64,000 bases of DNA from Bradyrhizobium hipponense (GCF_008123965.1 NZ_VSTH01000124.1:1-64000); one strand, 5' to 3'. Positions 8,109 through 17,729 are shown, numbered from the stretch's first letter. Notes: generated from the sequence alone by a model not told the origin. Program-made: numbers and translations.

Positions 8109-10475
8109 ATGCTCGAAAAACACAGCGAGAGTGAGGTTCATGTCGACAAGCTCGAGCAGGGACCGGGGTCCTCCATTGCCTTCGGGCTGGAGCGCATCGG
8201 GCTGATCGCCGTCCGGGCCCCGATCGTCTCCTGCATCGTGCTGCTGGTGCTGATCGTCGGCGCCGTGTTCGGCATCTATCGGATCAAGATCGACGATTCG
8301 CTGTCGCAGCTATTTCGCTCCAATTCCCGCGAATTCCACCAATACGAAGAGGTGACGAAGAAGTTCCCGGCCGAGGAGTTCGACGTCCTGGTCGTGGTCG
8401 AGGGCAAGGACCTTTTGGCCCGAAACAACCTCGAGAAGCTGCGCGACTTCATCACCGACCTGCAACTTGTCGAGGGTACGCGCGGGCTGGTCTCGCTGTT
8501 CTCGGCGCGCCAGGCGCCGGCGCCGGGCAAGCTGCCGGCGGCGCTGTTCCCGGGCGAGCTGCCCGAGGGCGCGGCCTATGACAAGTTCATCGAAACCGTC
8601 AAATCCAACGAGATCATCCGCGGCAAGCTGTTGTCGGAGGACGGCACGCTCGCGCTGATCGTGCTCTCGCTGGATCCGGAGGTGGTCGCCTCCAACAAGC
8701 TGACCAAGACCGTCGGCGACATCCGCGCACTGACGAAAGAGGACCTCGGCGACACCGGCCTTAACGTGCAGCTTTCGGGCGTGCCGGTGATGCAGCTCGA
8801 GATCCGCAACGCGGTCGAACGCGACGGCCTCACCTACAACATCCTCGGCATTCTCGCCGGCTGCGTCATCGCCATCATCTTCTTCCGAAAAATCTCTTTC
8901 ATGGTGGCGGCGGCATTCCCGCCGATGATCGCGATCCTGCTGGCGCTGGGCGCGCTCGGCTGGGCCAATTTCAATCTCAACATGTTCCTGAACGTGATGA
9001 CGCCGCTCATCATGGTCATCAGCTTCTCGGATTCGATGCAGCTCACCTTCGCCGCGCGCGACCGGCTGATCGCGGGCCAGGACAAGTTCACCGCGTTCAA
9101 GAACGCGGTGCTGGTGGTCGGACCTGCCTGCGTGCTGACGCACGGCACCGCCGGCATTTCCTTCATCGCGCTCCAATTCTCCAACTCCGACCTGATCCGC
9201 AAGTTCGGCGAGGCGGGCCTCGCCGCCACCATCATCGCGCTGGTCGCGGTGCTGTCGCTGGTGCCGGTGTTCGGCGTGCTGTTCGTGCGCAACGAGAACG
9301 TCTTTGCGACCAAGTTCCAGAGTGCGGACGCCGGTGTCCAGGCGCTGCGCAATTTTTGCTACTGGATCGCGGTGCGCATGGTAGGCCGGCCCGGCCTGTT
9401 CAGTCTGATCGCGCTGCTATTCGTCGCCGGCCTCGGCGTGATCTACGCCAATCTGGAGCCGCGCTACCGGCTCGCCGACCAGGTACCGGACAAGCGCCAG
9501 GCGGTGGCCGCCAGCGACCGGCTCGACGCCAAGCTCACCGGCGCCAACCCGGTCAACGTGCTGATTCAATTCCCCAAAGGTGAATCGCTCTATTCGCCAG
9601 AGACGCTGCAGACGATCGCGGACGTGCATGCGATCGTGGAAAAGACGGCCGGTGTCGGCAACGTCTGGTCGGTCGAAACCCTGCGCCGCTGGCTTGCGGA
9701 AAAGGCCGGCAGCGCCGACGTCGCGACGCTGAAGGAATATGTGAACCTCATCCCCGAGCATCTGGTGCGCCGCTTCATCGATGCGGAGCAGGACGCCGTC
9801 GTGGTCGCAGGCCGCGTGCCGGACAAGGATTCCAGCCAGCTCCTGCCGATCGTCGAAAAGCTCGACACCGAGCTCGACGCGGTGCGCAAGAAACATCCGG
9901 GCTACGAGGTGGCGGTGACGGGTCTCGCCGCGATTGCGGCGCGCAACTCGGCCGGCATGATCGAGAAGCTGAATCGCGGGCTCACCGTGGAGTTCGCGCT
10001 GGTCGCGATCTTCATCGGCCTCGCCTTCCGCTCCTGGGTGGTGATGTTCGCCTGCATCCTGCCGGGCATCTTCCCGGTGGTGATGTCGGGCACGGTGCTG
10101 TGGGCGATGGGCGAGGGGCTGCAATTCGCCAGCGTCGTTGCGCTCACCGTCTCGTTCGGCCTGGGGCTGAGTGCGACCATCCACTTCCTCAACCGCCTCA
10201 GGCTGGAGAGCAAGCCGAGTGTCGGCTCGGGGCTCGCAGTCGAGCGTGCAACCGTGCTGGTCGGCCCGGCGCTGATCCTCACCACGGTGGTGCTGGCCTG
10301 CGGCCTCGTCGTCACCGTGTTTTCCGACCTGCCGTCGCTGCGGCTGTTCGGCTGGCTCAGCGCCTTCTCGATGGTCATGGCGCTGGTCGCCGACCTCTTC
10401 ATCCTACGGCCGACGGCGATGTGGCTGATCAACCTGCACGCCAAGCTGCAGGGTGCGGACAAGCGCGCGATCTGA
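8109..10475 (+). CDS. MMPL/RND-family transporter
   Basis: A 788-residue inner-membrane RND transporter of the MMPL/HpnN type. One helix near residues 40-60 is followed by a periplasmic domain, a group of about five helices (from about residue 245, beginning YNILGILAGCVIAIIFF), a helix near 430, a second periplasmic domain and a second five-helix group from about 625. The double 1+5 arrangement is typical. It resembles HpnN but is shorter than the 862-residue HpnN at 21141 and diverges clearly from it. Its position between eutC and the hopanoid cluster suggests lipid or hydrophobic-compound export, which is inference. The 208 bases upstream probably hold its own promoter. A strong terminator follows. 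Confidence 0.85.
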   Translation: MLEKHSESEVHVDKLEQGPGSSIAFGLERIGLIAVRAPIVSCIVLLVLIVGAVFGIYRIKIDDSLSQLFRSNSREFHQYEEVTKKFPAEEFDVLVVVEGKDLLARNNLEKLRDFITDLQLVEGTRGLVSLFSARQAPAPGKLPAALFPGELPEGAAYDKFIETVKSNEIIRGKLLSEDGTLALIVLSLDPEVVASNKLTKTVGDIRALTKEDLGDTGLNVQLSGVPVMQLEIRNAVERDGLTYNILGILAGCVIAIIFFRKISFMVAAAFPPMIAILLALGALGWANFNLNMFLNVMTPLIMVISFSDSMQLTFAARDRLIAGQDKFTAFKNAVLVVGPACVLTHGTAGISFIALQFSNSDLIRKFGEAGLAATIIALVAVLSLVPVFGVLFVRNENVFATKFQSADAGVQALRNFCYWIAVRMVGRPGLFSLIALLFVAGLGVIYANLEPRYRLADQVPDKRQAVAASDRLDAKLTGANPVNVLIQFPKGESLYSPETLQTIADVHAIVEKTAGVGNVWSVETLRRWLAEKAGSADVATLKEYVNLIPEHLVRRFIDAEQDAVVVAGRVPDKDSSQLLPIVEKLDTELDAVRKKHPGYEVAVTGLAAIAARNSAGMIEKLNRGLTVEFALVAIFIGLAFRSWVVMFACILPGIFPVVMSGTVLWAMGEGLQFASVVALTVSFGLGLSATIHFLNRLRLESKPSVGSGLAVERATVLVGPALILTTVVLACGLVVTVFSDLPSLRLFGWLSAFSMVMALVADLFILRPTAMWLINLHAKLQGADKRAI

Positions 10476-10512
10476 ATCGATCGCGACGGGTGGTCATACA
10501 TCAAGACAAGAA

Positions 10513-10545
10513 AAACCCCTGGCTCGCGAAAGCCAGGGGTTTGTT
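10513..10545. terminator. strong intrinsic terminator, usable on both strands
   Basis: AAACCCCTGGCT, a six-base loop (CGCGAA) and AGCCAGGGGTTT form a 12-bp stem followed by TTGTTTT on the plus strand. The A-run on the left side makes a U-tract for the minus strand. It lies between convergent genes and should end both. Confidence 0.85.
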
Positions 10546-10575
10546 TTGATCTGAGCCGTTGGCGCGCGAAGCGCG

Positions 10576-11073
10576 TCAGCTCTTCGTCATCGTGATGTTG
10601 ACGCCGCGGATCTCGCCCTTGGAGGAGATCTGCACCGTCTGCTTGGTGCCGTTGGTGCGCAGCGACAGGTTGGCGGCAAAGCCGTTGGCCTCGACGAACA
10701 CCTCGATCTGGCCGCCGCCGGCGGTGCCCTGCAGGTTGCCGAAGATGTTGCGGCTGGCCTCGCTCCAATTGCCGGAGATGCGCTCGCCCTGGCTCGTCAC
10801 GTCGCTGGTGAGGTCGAACTTGTAGCTATCGGACGCGCAGTGCAGGGCCTGCTTCAGGTTGAGGCCGCTGCCCGCAACCTTGTAGTCCGCCTTGCAGCGG
10901 ATGCGCTCGGTGGAGCCGTCGGACAACGACACCGTGCCGGTGCCCGTCCACGCCCCGTCGAAGCCGGCAAACGGCCCGGACGATTGTGCATGGCCTGCCG
11001 TGACCGAGAAGAGCAGCGTAGCGCCAATTCCGACCGCCTTGATCGCCAGTCCAGATCGCCCAAAGAATCTCAT
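10576..11073 (-). CDS. exported protein of unknown function, 165 aa
   Basis: Begins MRFFGRSGLAIKAVGIG and has a signal peptide with a likely cleavage after GHA (about residue 30). The mature part (FDGAWTGTGTVSLSDGSTER and onward) is a small beta-rich domain that looks lipocalin- or calycin-like, with two cysteines (CKADYK and HCASDS). The open frame extends 18 codons upstream, but the start given has the typical positively charged N-region. It is probably periplasmic. No family name can be assigned with certainty; similar proteins are widespread in Bradyrhizobium. It is a single-gene unit ending at the shared terminator. Confidence 0.75.
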   Translation of the reverse strand: MRFFGRSGLAIKAVGIGATLLFSVTAGHAQSSGPFAGFDGAWTGTGTVSLSDGSTERIRCKADYKVAGSGLNLKQALHCASDSYKFDLTSDVTSQGERISGNWSEASRNIFGNLQGTAGGGQIEVFVEANGFAANLSLRTNGTKQTVQISSKGEIRGVNITMTKS

Positions 11074-11533
11074 CTTAAATATCCCGTTTTGGAACGGCGT
11101 CCGCTCAAGCACAGGACGTCTCGCCACATCGAAGGTTTAGTGTTCCGAGCCGGTGTCAGGTTCAAAGCCTGACCGGCGGGGACACCGGCATCGCCGAGCG
11201 CGCCCGCCGTGATCGGTATCGAGATTTCCAATGTTTCGCAGTGTTTCTGGTGGGGAAAGACGCCGACGACAGATGCAGGTCTGCAACAGCTGCCGGCAAA
11301 ACGCGGGATGCCAGAATTATGACGTAGTATCAACCCCTTACATCTGCCAAGGAAGGCCCAGGGAAGACCCGATCTGGTCGGCGCGGCGCCAATTTGGCCG
11401 CATTTGCCAGCACTTGTGCCTTCTCCGATGTCGCAGTCTCCGCGGCAACTCGCCACCAGAACAATCCGTTCCCGCCGTCTGCCCTGTGCTGTCCGGGATC
11501 GGTGCGATTCTGCCGTCAGAATGAAGGAATACA
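11074..11533. other. intergenic region, no gene recognised
   Basis: 460 bases between two exported-protein genes. Short frames occur on both strands, but none has plausible codon use. A small perfect hairpin, GTCAGG-TTCAAAG-CCTGAC, lies at 11155-11173. Promoters for both flanking divergent genes should be here; I could not pick convincing ones. Confidence 0.4.
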
Positions 11534-11767
11534 ATGCGTAAGCTTCTTGTCGCTCTCACCCTGCTGTCGGCATCCCTTTCCACGGCGGCGTTCGCCCAGC
11601 AAGGCCGCGGCACGGATTCCGAGCAGAAGGCCTGCACGCGCGATGTGCAGAAGTTCTGCCGTCCGGTCATCGATCAGGGCGATTTCACCGTCCTGGCCTG
11701 CCTCAAGGAGAACCGGGCCAAGATCTCGCAGGCCTGCGATCAGGTCCTGAAGAACCACAACCAGTAA
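11534..11767 (+). CDS. small secreted cysteine-rich-repeat protein, 77 aa
   Basis: MRKLLVALTLLSASLSTAAF is a clear signal peptide with cleavage after AFA (about residue 21). The mature 55 residues contain four cysteines in the arrangement C-x7-C-x12-C-x12-C (KACTRDVQKFCRP, VLACLKENRAKISQACD), matching the cysteine-rich FGF-receptor/GLG1-type repeat seen as a single unit in many small alphaproteobacterial periplasmic proteins. Function is unknown; two disulphides are likely. A ribosome site (AAGGAA) sits 6 bases upstream of the ATG, and a hairpin terminator follows within 20 bases, so it is a complete single-gene unit. Confidence 0.85.
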   Translation: MRKLLVALTLLSASLSTAAFAQQGRGTDSEQKACTRDVQKFCRPVIDQGDFTVLACLKENRAKISQACDQVLKNHNQ

Positions 11768-11785
11768 GCTCGGCCGCTGGCCCAC

Positions 11786-11811
11786 AAAAGGCGGCCCCGG
11801 GGCTGCCTTTT
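11786..11811 (+). terminator. intrinsic terminator after the cysteine-rich protein
   Basis: AAAAGGC and GCCTTTT flank a GC-rich inner stem (GGCC/GGCT with one G-U pair). The T-run is the closing arm itself, so termination is plausible on either strand. It isolates the small gene from the hopanoid operon downstream. Confidence 0.6.
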
Positions 11812-11949
11812 CGAGCCCGATCCGCAAGGGCCGCCATCGCGAGACAGGATTGGTTTTGCTGCCGTATTCCCCTATATGGGGGCCGCGGCGGCATCGCTGG
11901 CGCGAGCGAAAAAAAGCCTTCTGTCCAAACGATTGTTGATCAGCCCTCG

Positions 11950-12834
11950 ATGACCTCTGCGAACGAATTGCGATCCGGCAAGGGTGACCGCGACGAGAAT
12001 TTTCCCGTCGCGTCCTGGATCATTCATCCGCGTCATCGCGCCCTGATCTTGGCGTACTACAATTTCGTCCGGACCGCCGACGACATCGCCGACCATGCGA
12101 CGCTGCCGGCCGACGAGAAGCTGGCCTATCTTGACCTGCTCGAAACGGAACTGCTCGGTAAGGGCGATACCCAGGCCGAGGCCGTCGGCCTGCGGCGTGC
12201 GCTGGCCGAACGCGGCATGGCCCCGCGCCATGCGCTCGACGTGCTCATCGCGTTCCGCATGGACGTGACCAAGCTTCGCTACGAGACCTGGGACGAGGTC
12301 ATTCACTATTGCCGCTATTCGGCGATGCCGGTCGGCCGCTTCATGCTCGACGTCCATGGCGAGAGCACCTCGACCTGGGCCGCATCGGATGCGCTTTGCG
12401 CGGCGCTGCAGATCAACAACCACCTGCAGGATTGCGGCAAGGATTTTCGCGAGCTCAATCGCGTCTATCTGCCGCGCGATGCGCTGGCCGCGAGCGGCGC
12501 CTCGGTCGAGCAGCTCGCCCTGACGCAGTCGCCGCCGGCGCTGCTGGCCTGCCTGCAGGCGCTCGCTGTGCGCAACGAAACGCTTCTCAACCGGAGTAAG
12601 TCGCTCAGCGCAGAGGTGAGGGACTTCCGCCTCGGCGTCGACATCTCCGTCATCCAGGCCTATGCCGACCGCATCGTGCGCCTGCTCAAGGTGCGCGATC
12701 CCCTGCGCGAGCGGGTGCACCTGAACAAGCTCGAGCTCCTCACCTTCAGCCTTGCCGGCATGATCGGCGAAGTCGGCCGCCGCGCGATCGGGCGCAGGGC
12801 CATGACCAAACCGGGGACTGCTCATGACGCTTGA
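11950..12834 (+). CDS. hpnC: hydroxysqualene synthase
   Basis: HpnC converts presqualene diphosphate to hydroxysqualene, the second of the three HpnCDE steps that make squalene from farnesyl diphosphate without a eukaryote-type squalene synthase. The 294-residue protein has the squalene/phytoene-synthase fold markers: the first aspartate-rich motif in FVRTADDIADHA (about residues 40-48) and the second in QINNHLQDCGKDF (about 155-167), with YCRYSAMPVGRFML between them. The C-terminus overlaps hpnD by 11 bases, so the genes are translationally coupled. It is the first gene of the rightward hpnCDEFG operon. The preceding 138 bases should contain the promoter; no EcfG-type motif was found there. 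Confidence 0.94.
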   Translation: MTSANELRSGKGDRDENFPVASWIIHPRHRALILAYYNFVRTADDIADHATLPADEKLAYLDLLETELLGKGDTQAEAVGLRRALAERGMAPRHALDVLIAFRMDVTKLRYETWDEVIHYCRYSAMPVGRFMLDVHGESTSTWAASDALCAALQINNHLQDCGKDFRELNRVYLPRDALAASGASVEQLALTQSPPALLACLQALAVRNETLLNRSKSLSAEVRDFRLGVDISVIQAYADRIVRLLKVRDPLRERVHLNKLELLTFSLAGMIGEVGRRAIGRRAMTKPGTAHDA

Positions 12835-13663
12835 GGCGGCCTCGCCCGGCGCCAATTATGGCTCGACCGCATCCGGCAGCTCCTTCTATGCCGCGATGCG
12901 CATCCTGCCGCGCGACCAGCGCGAGGCGATGTTCCAGATCTACAGCTTCTGCCGTCAGGTCGACGATATCGCCGATTCCGACGGCCCGCGCGAGGAGCGG
13001 CTCGCCGCGCTCCAGCAGTGGCGAGGCGACATCGACGCGCTCTATCGGGGCCATCCGCCGGAGCGCCTGAAAGACTACGTCGCTTCGGTGAAGAAGTTCG
13101 GGCTGAAGCGCGAGGATTTTCTTGCCATCGTCGACGGCATGGAGATGGACGTCCCGCAGGACATCCGCGCGCCCGACATGGCGACGCTGGACCTGTATTG
13201 CGATCGTGTCGCGAGCGCCGTGGGGCGGCTGTCGGTGCGGGTGTTCGGCTTGCCCGAGGAAGACGGCATCCTGCTCGCCCATCACCTCGGCCGCGCGCTC
13301 CAGCTCACCAACATCCTGCGCGACATCGACGAGGACGCGACGCTCGGGCGGCTCTACCTGCCGCGCGAAGCCCTGCTGCATGCGGGCATCACCTCAAGCG
13401 ATCCCGACCGCGTGATCGCCGAGCGCGCACTGCCGAAGGTTTGCCTGCCGCTGGCGCAGCGCGCGAAGGCGCATTTCGAGACATCGGACGAGATCATGAA
13501 CCGCAACCGGCGCCGCGCGGTGCGCGCGCCGCGGATCATGTCGAAATACTATCACGCCATTCTGGACCTCCTGATCGCGCGCGGGTTCAACGCGCCGCGC
13601 GAGCCCGTGCGTGTGTCGAAGATCACACGCATTGCCATCCTGCTCCGTTACGCTTTTCTCTGA
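12824..13663 (+). CDS. hpnD: presqualene diphosphate synthase
   Basis: HpnD joins two farnesyl diphosphates head to head, giving presqualene diphosphate for HpnC. The 279-residue prenyl-synthase family protein has both metal-binding motifs: FCRQVDDIADSD (about residues 44-55) and QLTNILRDIDEDATLGRLYL (about 160-179), the latter being the well-conserved form of HpnD and phytoene synthases. The ATG lies inside the end of hpnC, and the stop TGA shares one base with the hpnE ATG (TGATG), an arrangement expected for coordinated production of the three squalene enzymes. Confidence 0.94.
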   Translation: MTLEAASPGANYGSTASGSSFYAAMRILPRDQREAMFQIYSFCRQVDDIADSDGPREERLAALQQWRGDIDALYRGHPPERLKDYVASVKKFGLKREDFLAIVDGMEMDVPQDIRAPDMATLDLYCDRVASAVGRLSVRVFGLPEEDGILLAHHLGRALQLTNILRDIDEDATLGRLYLPREALLHAGITSSDPDRVIAERALPKVCLPLAQRAKAHFETSDEIMNRNRRRAVRAPRIMSKYYHAILDLLIARGFNAPREPVRVSKITRIAILLRYAFL

Positions 13664-14931
13664 TGCAAAACACAGCTCATATCATCGGCGCTGGAATTTC
13701 CGGCCTCTCCGCCGCTGTGCGGCTCGCCAATGCCGGCTTCAAGGTCGCCGTGCACGAGGCGACGCACCAGGCCGGCGGGCGCTGCCGCTCCTATTTCGAC
13801 GGCGCAACCAACCTCACCATCGACAACGGCAATCATTTGCTGCTGTCGGGCAACAGTCACGCGCGGGCCTACGCACGTTCGATCGGCACCGAGGCGGGCC
13901 TGGTCGGGCCGGAGCGAGCGCAGTTTCCGTTCGTCGATCTTGCGACCGGGCAGCGCTGGCAGATCGATCTCGGTGACGGCCGTCTGCCAACCTGGGTGCT
14001 CGACGAAAGCCGCCGCGTTCCCGACACCGGGCTCACCGACTATTTGAAGCTTGCGCCGCTGATCTGGGCTTCGGAGCAGACGCTGGTCGGCAACTCCATT
14101 CCCTGCGAGGGCGTGCTTTATCAGCGCCTGGTGCAGCCGCTGCTGCTCGCAGCCCTCAACGTCGATCCGCCCGAGGGCTCGGCCGGACTTGCCGGTGCGA
14201 TCGTGCGCGAGACCTTGCTCGCCGGCGGGCAGGCCTGCCGTCCGCTGATCGCGCGCGACGGCCTCAGTGCCGTGCTGATCGAGCCGGCCGTGACATTCTT
14301 GACCGAGCGCGGACACGCTGTGCAACTCGGTCACGAGCTGCGTTCCTTCGCGACCAACGACGGCAAGGTCGGCGCGCTGAATTTCGGCGGCGAGGATGTG
14401 ACCCAGCTCAGCGACGGCGACGTCGTCGTGATGGCGGTGCCGCCGCGCGCGGCCTCGAACCTGCTGCCGGGCATCAAGACGCCCACCGAATTTCGCGCCA
14501 TCGTCAACGCCCATTTCCGCATTGAGCCGCCGCCGGGTTCAGCTCCGATCCTGGGTGTGATCGGCGGTACCGTCGAGTGGCTCTTCGCATTCCCCAACCG
14601 GCTCTCCGTGACCATCAGCAATGGCGATCGCTTGGTCGACATGCCGCGCGAGGACCTCGCGCAGGCGATCTGGAACGATGTCTGCAAGGCCGCCGGCCTT
14701 TCCGGCGAGCTCTCGCTTCAATTGCCTCCCTGGCAGATCGTGCGCGAACGCCGCGCCACATTTGCAGCGACCCCAGCGCAGAATTCCTTACGTCCCGGGC
14801 CGGTCACCGCGCTTAAAAACCTGTTTCTTGCCGGGGATTGGACTGCTACGGGATTGCCTGCAACCATCGAGGGATCGGTTCGATCCGGCGATCGCGCCGC
14901 CGATCTGGTTCTGGCCGCCAAAGGATCCTGA
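13663..14931 (+). CDS. hpnE: hydroxysqualene dehydroxylase, FAD-dependent
   Basis: HpnE reduces hydroxysqualene to squalene, the last of the HpnCDE steps. The 422-residue flavoprotein is an amine-oxidase/phytoene-desaturase type. The N-terminal dinucleotide-binding motif HIIGAGISGLSAAVRLANAG is followed by an acidic residue ending the second strand (VHEATHQAGGRCRSYF), and the C-terminal FAD motif appears in LFLAGDWTATGLPATIEGSV. The start is fixed by the TGATG overlap with hpnD. A 68-base gap separates it from shc, with no terminator, so transcription probably continues. Confidence 0.93.
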   Translation: MQNTAHIIGAGISGLSAAVRLANAGFKVAVHEATHQAGGRCRSYFDGATNLTIDNGNHLLLSGNSHARAYARSIGTEAGLVGPERAQFPFVDLATGQRWQIDLGDGRLPTWVLDESRRVPDTGLTDYLKLAPLIWASEQTLVGNSIPCEGVLYQRLVQPLLLAALNVDPPEGSAGLAGAIVRETLLAGGQACRPLIARDGLSAVLIEPAVTFLTERGHAVQLGHELRSFATNDGKVGALNFGGEDVTQLSDGDVVVMAVPPRAASNLLPGIKTPTEFRAIVNAHFRIEPPPGSAPILGVIGGTVEWLFAFPNRLSVTISNGDRLVDMPREDLAQAIWNDVCKAAGLSGELSLQLPPWQIVRERRATFAATPAQNSLRPGPVTALKNLFLAGDWTATGLPATIEGSVRSGDRAADLVLAAKGS

Positions 14932-14999
14932 AAAGCGGCCCTGACGGGTGGTTATTTGTCCCGGCCAATTCAAGCTAACTATCGGAGTAATCGAGCAAG

Positions 15000-16952
15000 A
15001 TGGATTCCGTGAACGCGACCGCCCGCGAAGTACTGGAATCGAGCATTGCGTCGGCCACGCAAGGCGTCCTCGGCTTCCAGCAATCCGACGGCCATTGGGT
15101 GTTCGAGCTCGAAGCCGATTGCACGATTCCGGCCGAATACGTCCTGCTGCGCCATTATCTCGCAGAGCCCGTCGACACGGTGCTCGAGGCCAAGATCGGC
15201 AACTACCTGCGACGCGTCCAGGGCGCCCATGGCGGCTGGCCGCTGGTGCATGACGGCGAGTTCGACATGAGCGCCAGCGTGAAATCCTACTTCGCGCTGA
15301 AGATGATCGGTGATTCCATCGACGCGCCGCACATGGTGCGCGCGCGCGAGGCGATCCACGCCCGCGGCGGCGCCATCCAAAGCAACGTCTTCACGCGCTT
15401 CATGCTGGCAATGTTCGGCGTCGTGACGTGGCGCGCGGTGCCGGTGCTGCCGATCGAGATCGTGCTGCTGCCGTTCTGGTCGCCGTTCCACATCAACAAG
15501 ATCTCCTACTGGGCGCGCACCACCATGGTGCCGCTGATGGTTATTGCCGCGCTCAAGCCGCGCGCGAAGAATCCGAAAGGCGTCGGCATCGACGAGTTGT
15601 TCCTGCAGGATCCGCGCTCGATCGGGATGACCGCCAAGGCGCCGCACCAGAGCATGGCCTGGTTCATGCTGTTTCGCGCGCTCGACGGCATCCTGCGCGT
15701 GGTCGAACCGATGTTTCCGAAGAGCCTGCGCAAGCGCGCCATCGATGCGGCGCTCGCCTTCATCGAGGAGCGGCTGAACGGCGAGGACGGCATGGGCGCG
15801 ATCTATCCGCCGATGGCCAACATCGTCATGATGTACGACGCGCTCGGCAAGGACGAGAATTATCCGCCGCGCGCGGTCACGCGCCGGGGCATCGACAAGC
15901 TCCTTGTCATCCGCGAGGAGGAGGCCTATTGCCAGCCCTGCGTCTCGCCGGTGTGGGATACGACGCTGACGGCGCACGCGCTGCTCGAGGCCGGCAACGC
16001 AGAGGCCGTGCCGGCCGCCAAGCGCGGCCTCGACTGGCTGATCCCGAAGCAGGAGCTCGAGGTCAAGGGCGACTGGGCCGTGAAGCGGCCCGACGTGCGC
16101 CCGGGCGGCTGGGCCTTCCAGTACAACAACGCCTATTATCCCGATCTCGACGACACCGCGGTGGTGGTGATGTCCATGGACCGCATGCGGCGCGAGCACG
16201 GCGCCACCGGCTACGATGCTGCGATCGATCGCGGCCGGGAATGGATCGAGGGGATGCAGAGCGACGACGGCGGCTGGGCCGCCTTCGACGTCAATAATCT
16301 CGAATATTATCTGAACAACATCCCGTTCTCTGACCACGGCGCGCTGCTCGATCCGCCGACCGAGGACGTCACCGCCCGCTGCATCTCCATGCTGGCCCAG
16401 CTCGGCGAGACCGCGCAGACCAGCAAGCACGTGGCCGATGGGGTCGCCTACCTCAGGAAGACCCAGCATCCCGAGGGCTCCTGGTACGGCCGCTGGGGGA
16501 TGAACTTCATCTACGGCACTTGGTCGGTGCTCTGCGCCCTGAACATGGCCGGCGTCCGCCACGACGACCCGATGATCCGGAAAGCCACTGGCTGGCTGGC
16601 CTCGATCCAGAACGCGGACGGCGGCTGGGGCGAGAACGCCGTCAGCTACCGGCTCGACTACAAGGGATGGGAGGCGGCGCCGTCGACCGCCTCGCAAACG
16701 GCATGGGCCTTGCTTGCCTTGATGGCAGCAGGCGAGGTTGATCACCCGGCCGTCGCCCGCGGGGTGGAGTACCTGATTGCAACACAAAACGAAAAAGGAC
16801 TGTGGGACGAGCAGCGGTACACGGCCACAGGCTTCCCCCGTGTATTCTATCTGCGGTACCATGGGTACGCGAAGTTCTTCCCGCTGTGGGCGTTGGCGCG
16901 GTATCGGAACTTGCGGGACACCAACAGCAGGGTGGTAGGGGTCGGAATGTGA
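15000..16952 (+). CDS. shc: squalene-hopene cyclase
   Basis: HpnF/SHC cyclises squalene to hopene and hopanol at the membrane surface, the committing step of hopanoid synthesis. The 650-residue protein has the catalytic DxDD motif (YYPDLDDTAVVVMS, about residue 380) that protonates squalene. Several QW repeats typical of triterpene cyclases are visible (HGGWPLVHDGEFD, SDDGGWAAFDVNN, GSWYGRWGMNFIYGTW, NADGGWGENAVSY, EKGLWDE). Length is normal for the family. The ATG is chosen because the sequence reads as SHC from the first residues. The stop overlaps hpnG by four bases. The gene name hpnF is a synonym. Confidence 0.96.
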   Translation: MDSVNATAREVLESSIASATQGVLGFQQSDGHWVFELEADCTIPAEYVLLRHYLAEPVDTVLEAKIGNYLRRVQGAHGGWPLVHDGEFDMSASVKSYFALKMIGDSIDAPHMVRAREAIHARGGAIQSNVFTRFMLAMFGVVTWRAVPVLPIEIVLLPFWSPFHINKISYWARTTMVPLMVIAALKPRAKNPKGVGIDELFLQDPRSIGMTAKAPHQSMAWFMLFRALDGILRVVEPMFPKSLRKRAIDAALAFIEERLNGEDGMGAIYPPMANIVMMYDALGKDENYPPRAVTRRGIDKLLVIREEEAYCQPCVSPVWDTTLTAHALLEAGNAEAVPAAKRGLDWLIPKQELEVKGDWAVKRPDVRPGGWAFQYNNAYYPDLDDTAVVVMSMDRMRREHGATGYDAAIDRGREWIEGMQSDDGGWAAFDVNNLEYYLNNIPFSDHGALLDPPTEDVTARCISMLAQLGETAQTSKHVADGVAYLRKTQHPEGSWYGRWGMNFIYGTWSVLCALNMAGVRHDDPMIRKATGWLASIQNADGGWGENAVSYRLDYKGWEAAPSTASQTAWALLALMAAGEVDHPAVARGVEYLIATQNEKGLWDEQRYTATGFPRVFYLRYHGYAKFFPLWALARYRNLRDTNSRVVGVGM

Positions 16953-17698
16953 CTTTGGGGACGGGGGACTATGTTACCGCGGGCAATGCCATTGATCCGC
17001 GGCCAATATTAATCGTGACTGGACTGGTTCAGGAGGCCCGCATCGCGGCAGGGCCCGGAATGGCTGTCATCTGCTCGTCCAGCAGCCCGACCCAGTTGCG
17101 CGCGCTCCTGACGGTGCTGGATCCCGAGACGATTCGCGGCGTCATTTCCTTCGGCGTGGCCGGCGGGCTCGACCCGATGCTGCGCTCCGGCGACGTCGTG
17201 GTGGCGACCGAGGTGCTGGCGGGCGATGCACGCTGGGCTGCCGGGCTGTCGCTCGGCGACGACCTCATCGAGCGTCTGACGTCAGGACGCCGCCGCGTGG
17301 TGCGGCGCAGCCTCGCCGGCGCGGAAGAAGTGGTCACCGGCCGGTCCTGCAAGGCGGCGCTGCATTCGGAGACTGGAGCTGCCGCCGTCGACATGGAGAG
17401 CCACATCGCGGCCGCCTACGCCGCCGAGGCCGGGCTGCCCTTTGCCGCGGTCCGGGTCATCAGCGACCCCGCCCACCGCGCACTGCCGGCGCTGGCCCGC
17501 GCTGCCATCAAGCCGAACGGCCAGATCGACCTTGTCGCCGTGCTGCGCGGCATCGTGCGCAATCCTGCCGCGCTGCATGGACTGGTCTCGACCGGACTCG
17601 ACTTCAACCGCGCGCTGCGTAGCTTGCGCGGCTGCCGCGACTTCCTGATCGGCACCGAGCTTGCCGACAGCGCGGATTTGGTTGCCGAGACGGTGTGA
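16949..17698 (+). CDS. hpnG: adenosylhopane nucleosidase (HpnG)
   Basis: HpnG removes adenine from adenosylhopane to give ribosylhopane, the step after HpnH. The 249-residue protein belongs to the purine-nucleoside phosphorylase/MTA nucleosidase family: ISFGVAGGLDPMLRSGDVVVATEV is the family glycine-rich strand, and AAAVDMESHIAAAYA is the conserved substrate-binding MES motif, followed by RVISDPAHRALP. The start is a GTG overlapping the shc stop (GTGA), because no ATG is available upstream within frame. It is the last gene of the rightward operon; a hairpin terminator follows 31 bases after the stop. Confidence 0.92.
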   Translation: MTLGTGDYVTAGNAIDPRPILIVTGLVQEARIAAGPGMAVICSSSSPTQLRALLTVLDPETIRGVISFGVAGGLDPMLRSGDVVVATEVLAGDARWAAGLSLGDDLIERLTSGRRRVVRRSLAGAEEVVTGRSCKAALHSETGAAAVDMESHIAAAYAAEAGLPFAAVRVISDPAHRALPALARAAIKPNGQIDLVAVLRGIVRNPAALHGLVSTGLDFNRALRSLRGCRDFLIGTELADSADLVAETV

Positions 17699-17729
17699 GC
17701 GGCTTTATCGACTGACAGAAGAAAAGGCC

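Noticed and set aside
8109..10475. calling this RND protein a second HpnN
   Set aside because: It is shorter than HpnN (788 versus 862 residues), diverges from the HpnN at 21141 and is not within the main hopanoid operons; named only by family.
13018..13662. extension of the hpnE frame upstream through hpnD
   Set aside because: The extended frame is open by chance; the dinucleotide-binding motif and TGATG overlap fix the hpnE start at 13663.
14979..16862. 627-codon minus-strand frame opposite squalene-hopene cyclase
   Set aside because: A shadow frame of the cyclase, with His/Arg/Val-rich residues and no family resemblance.
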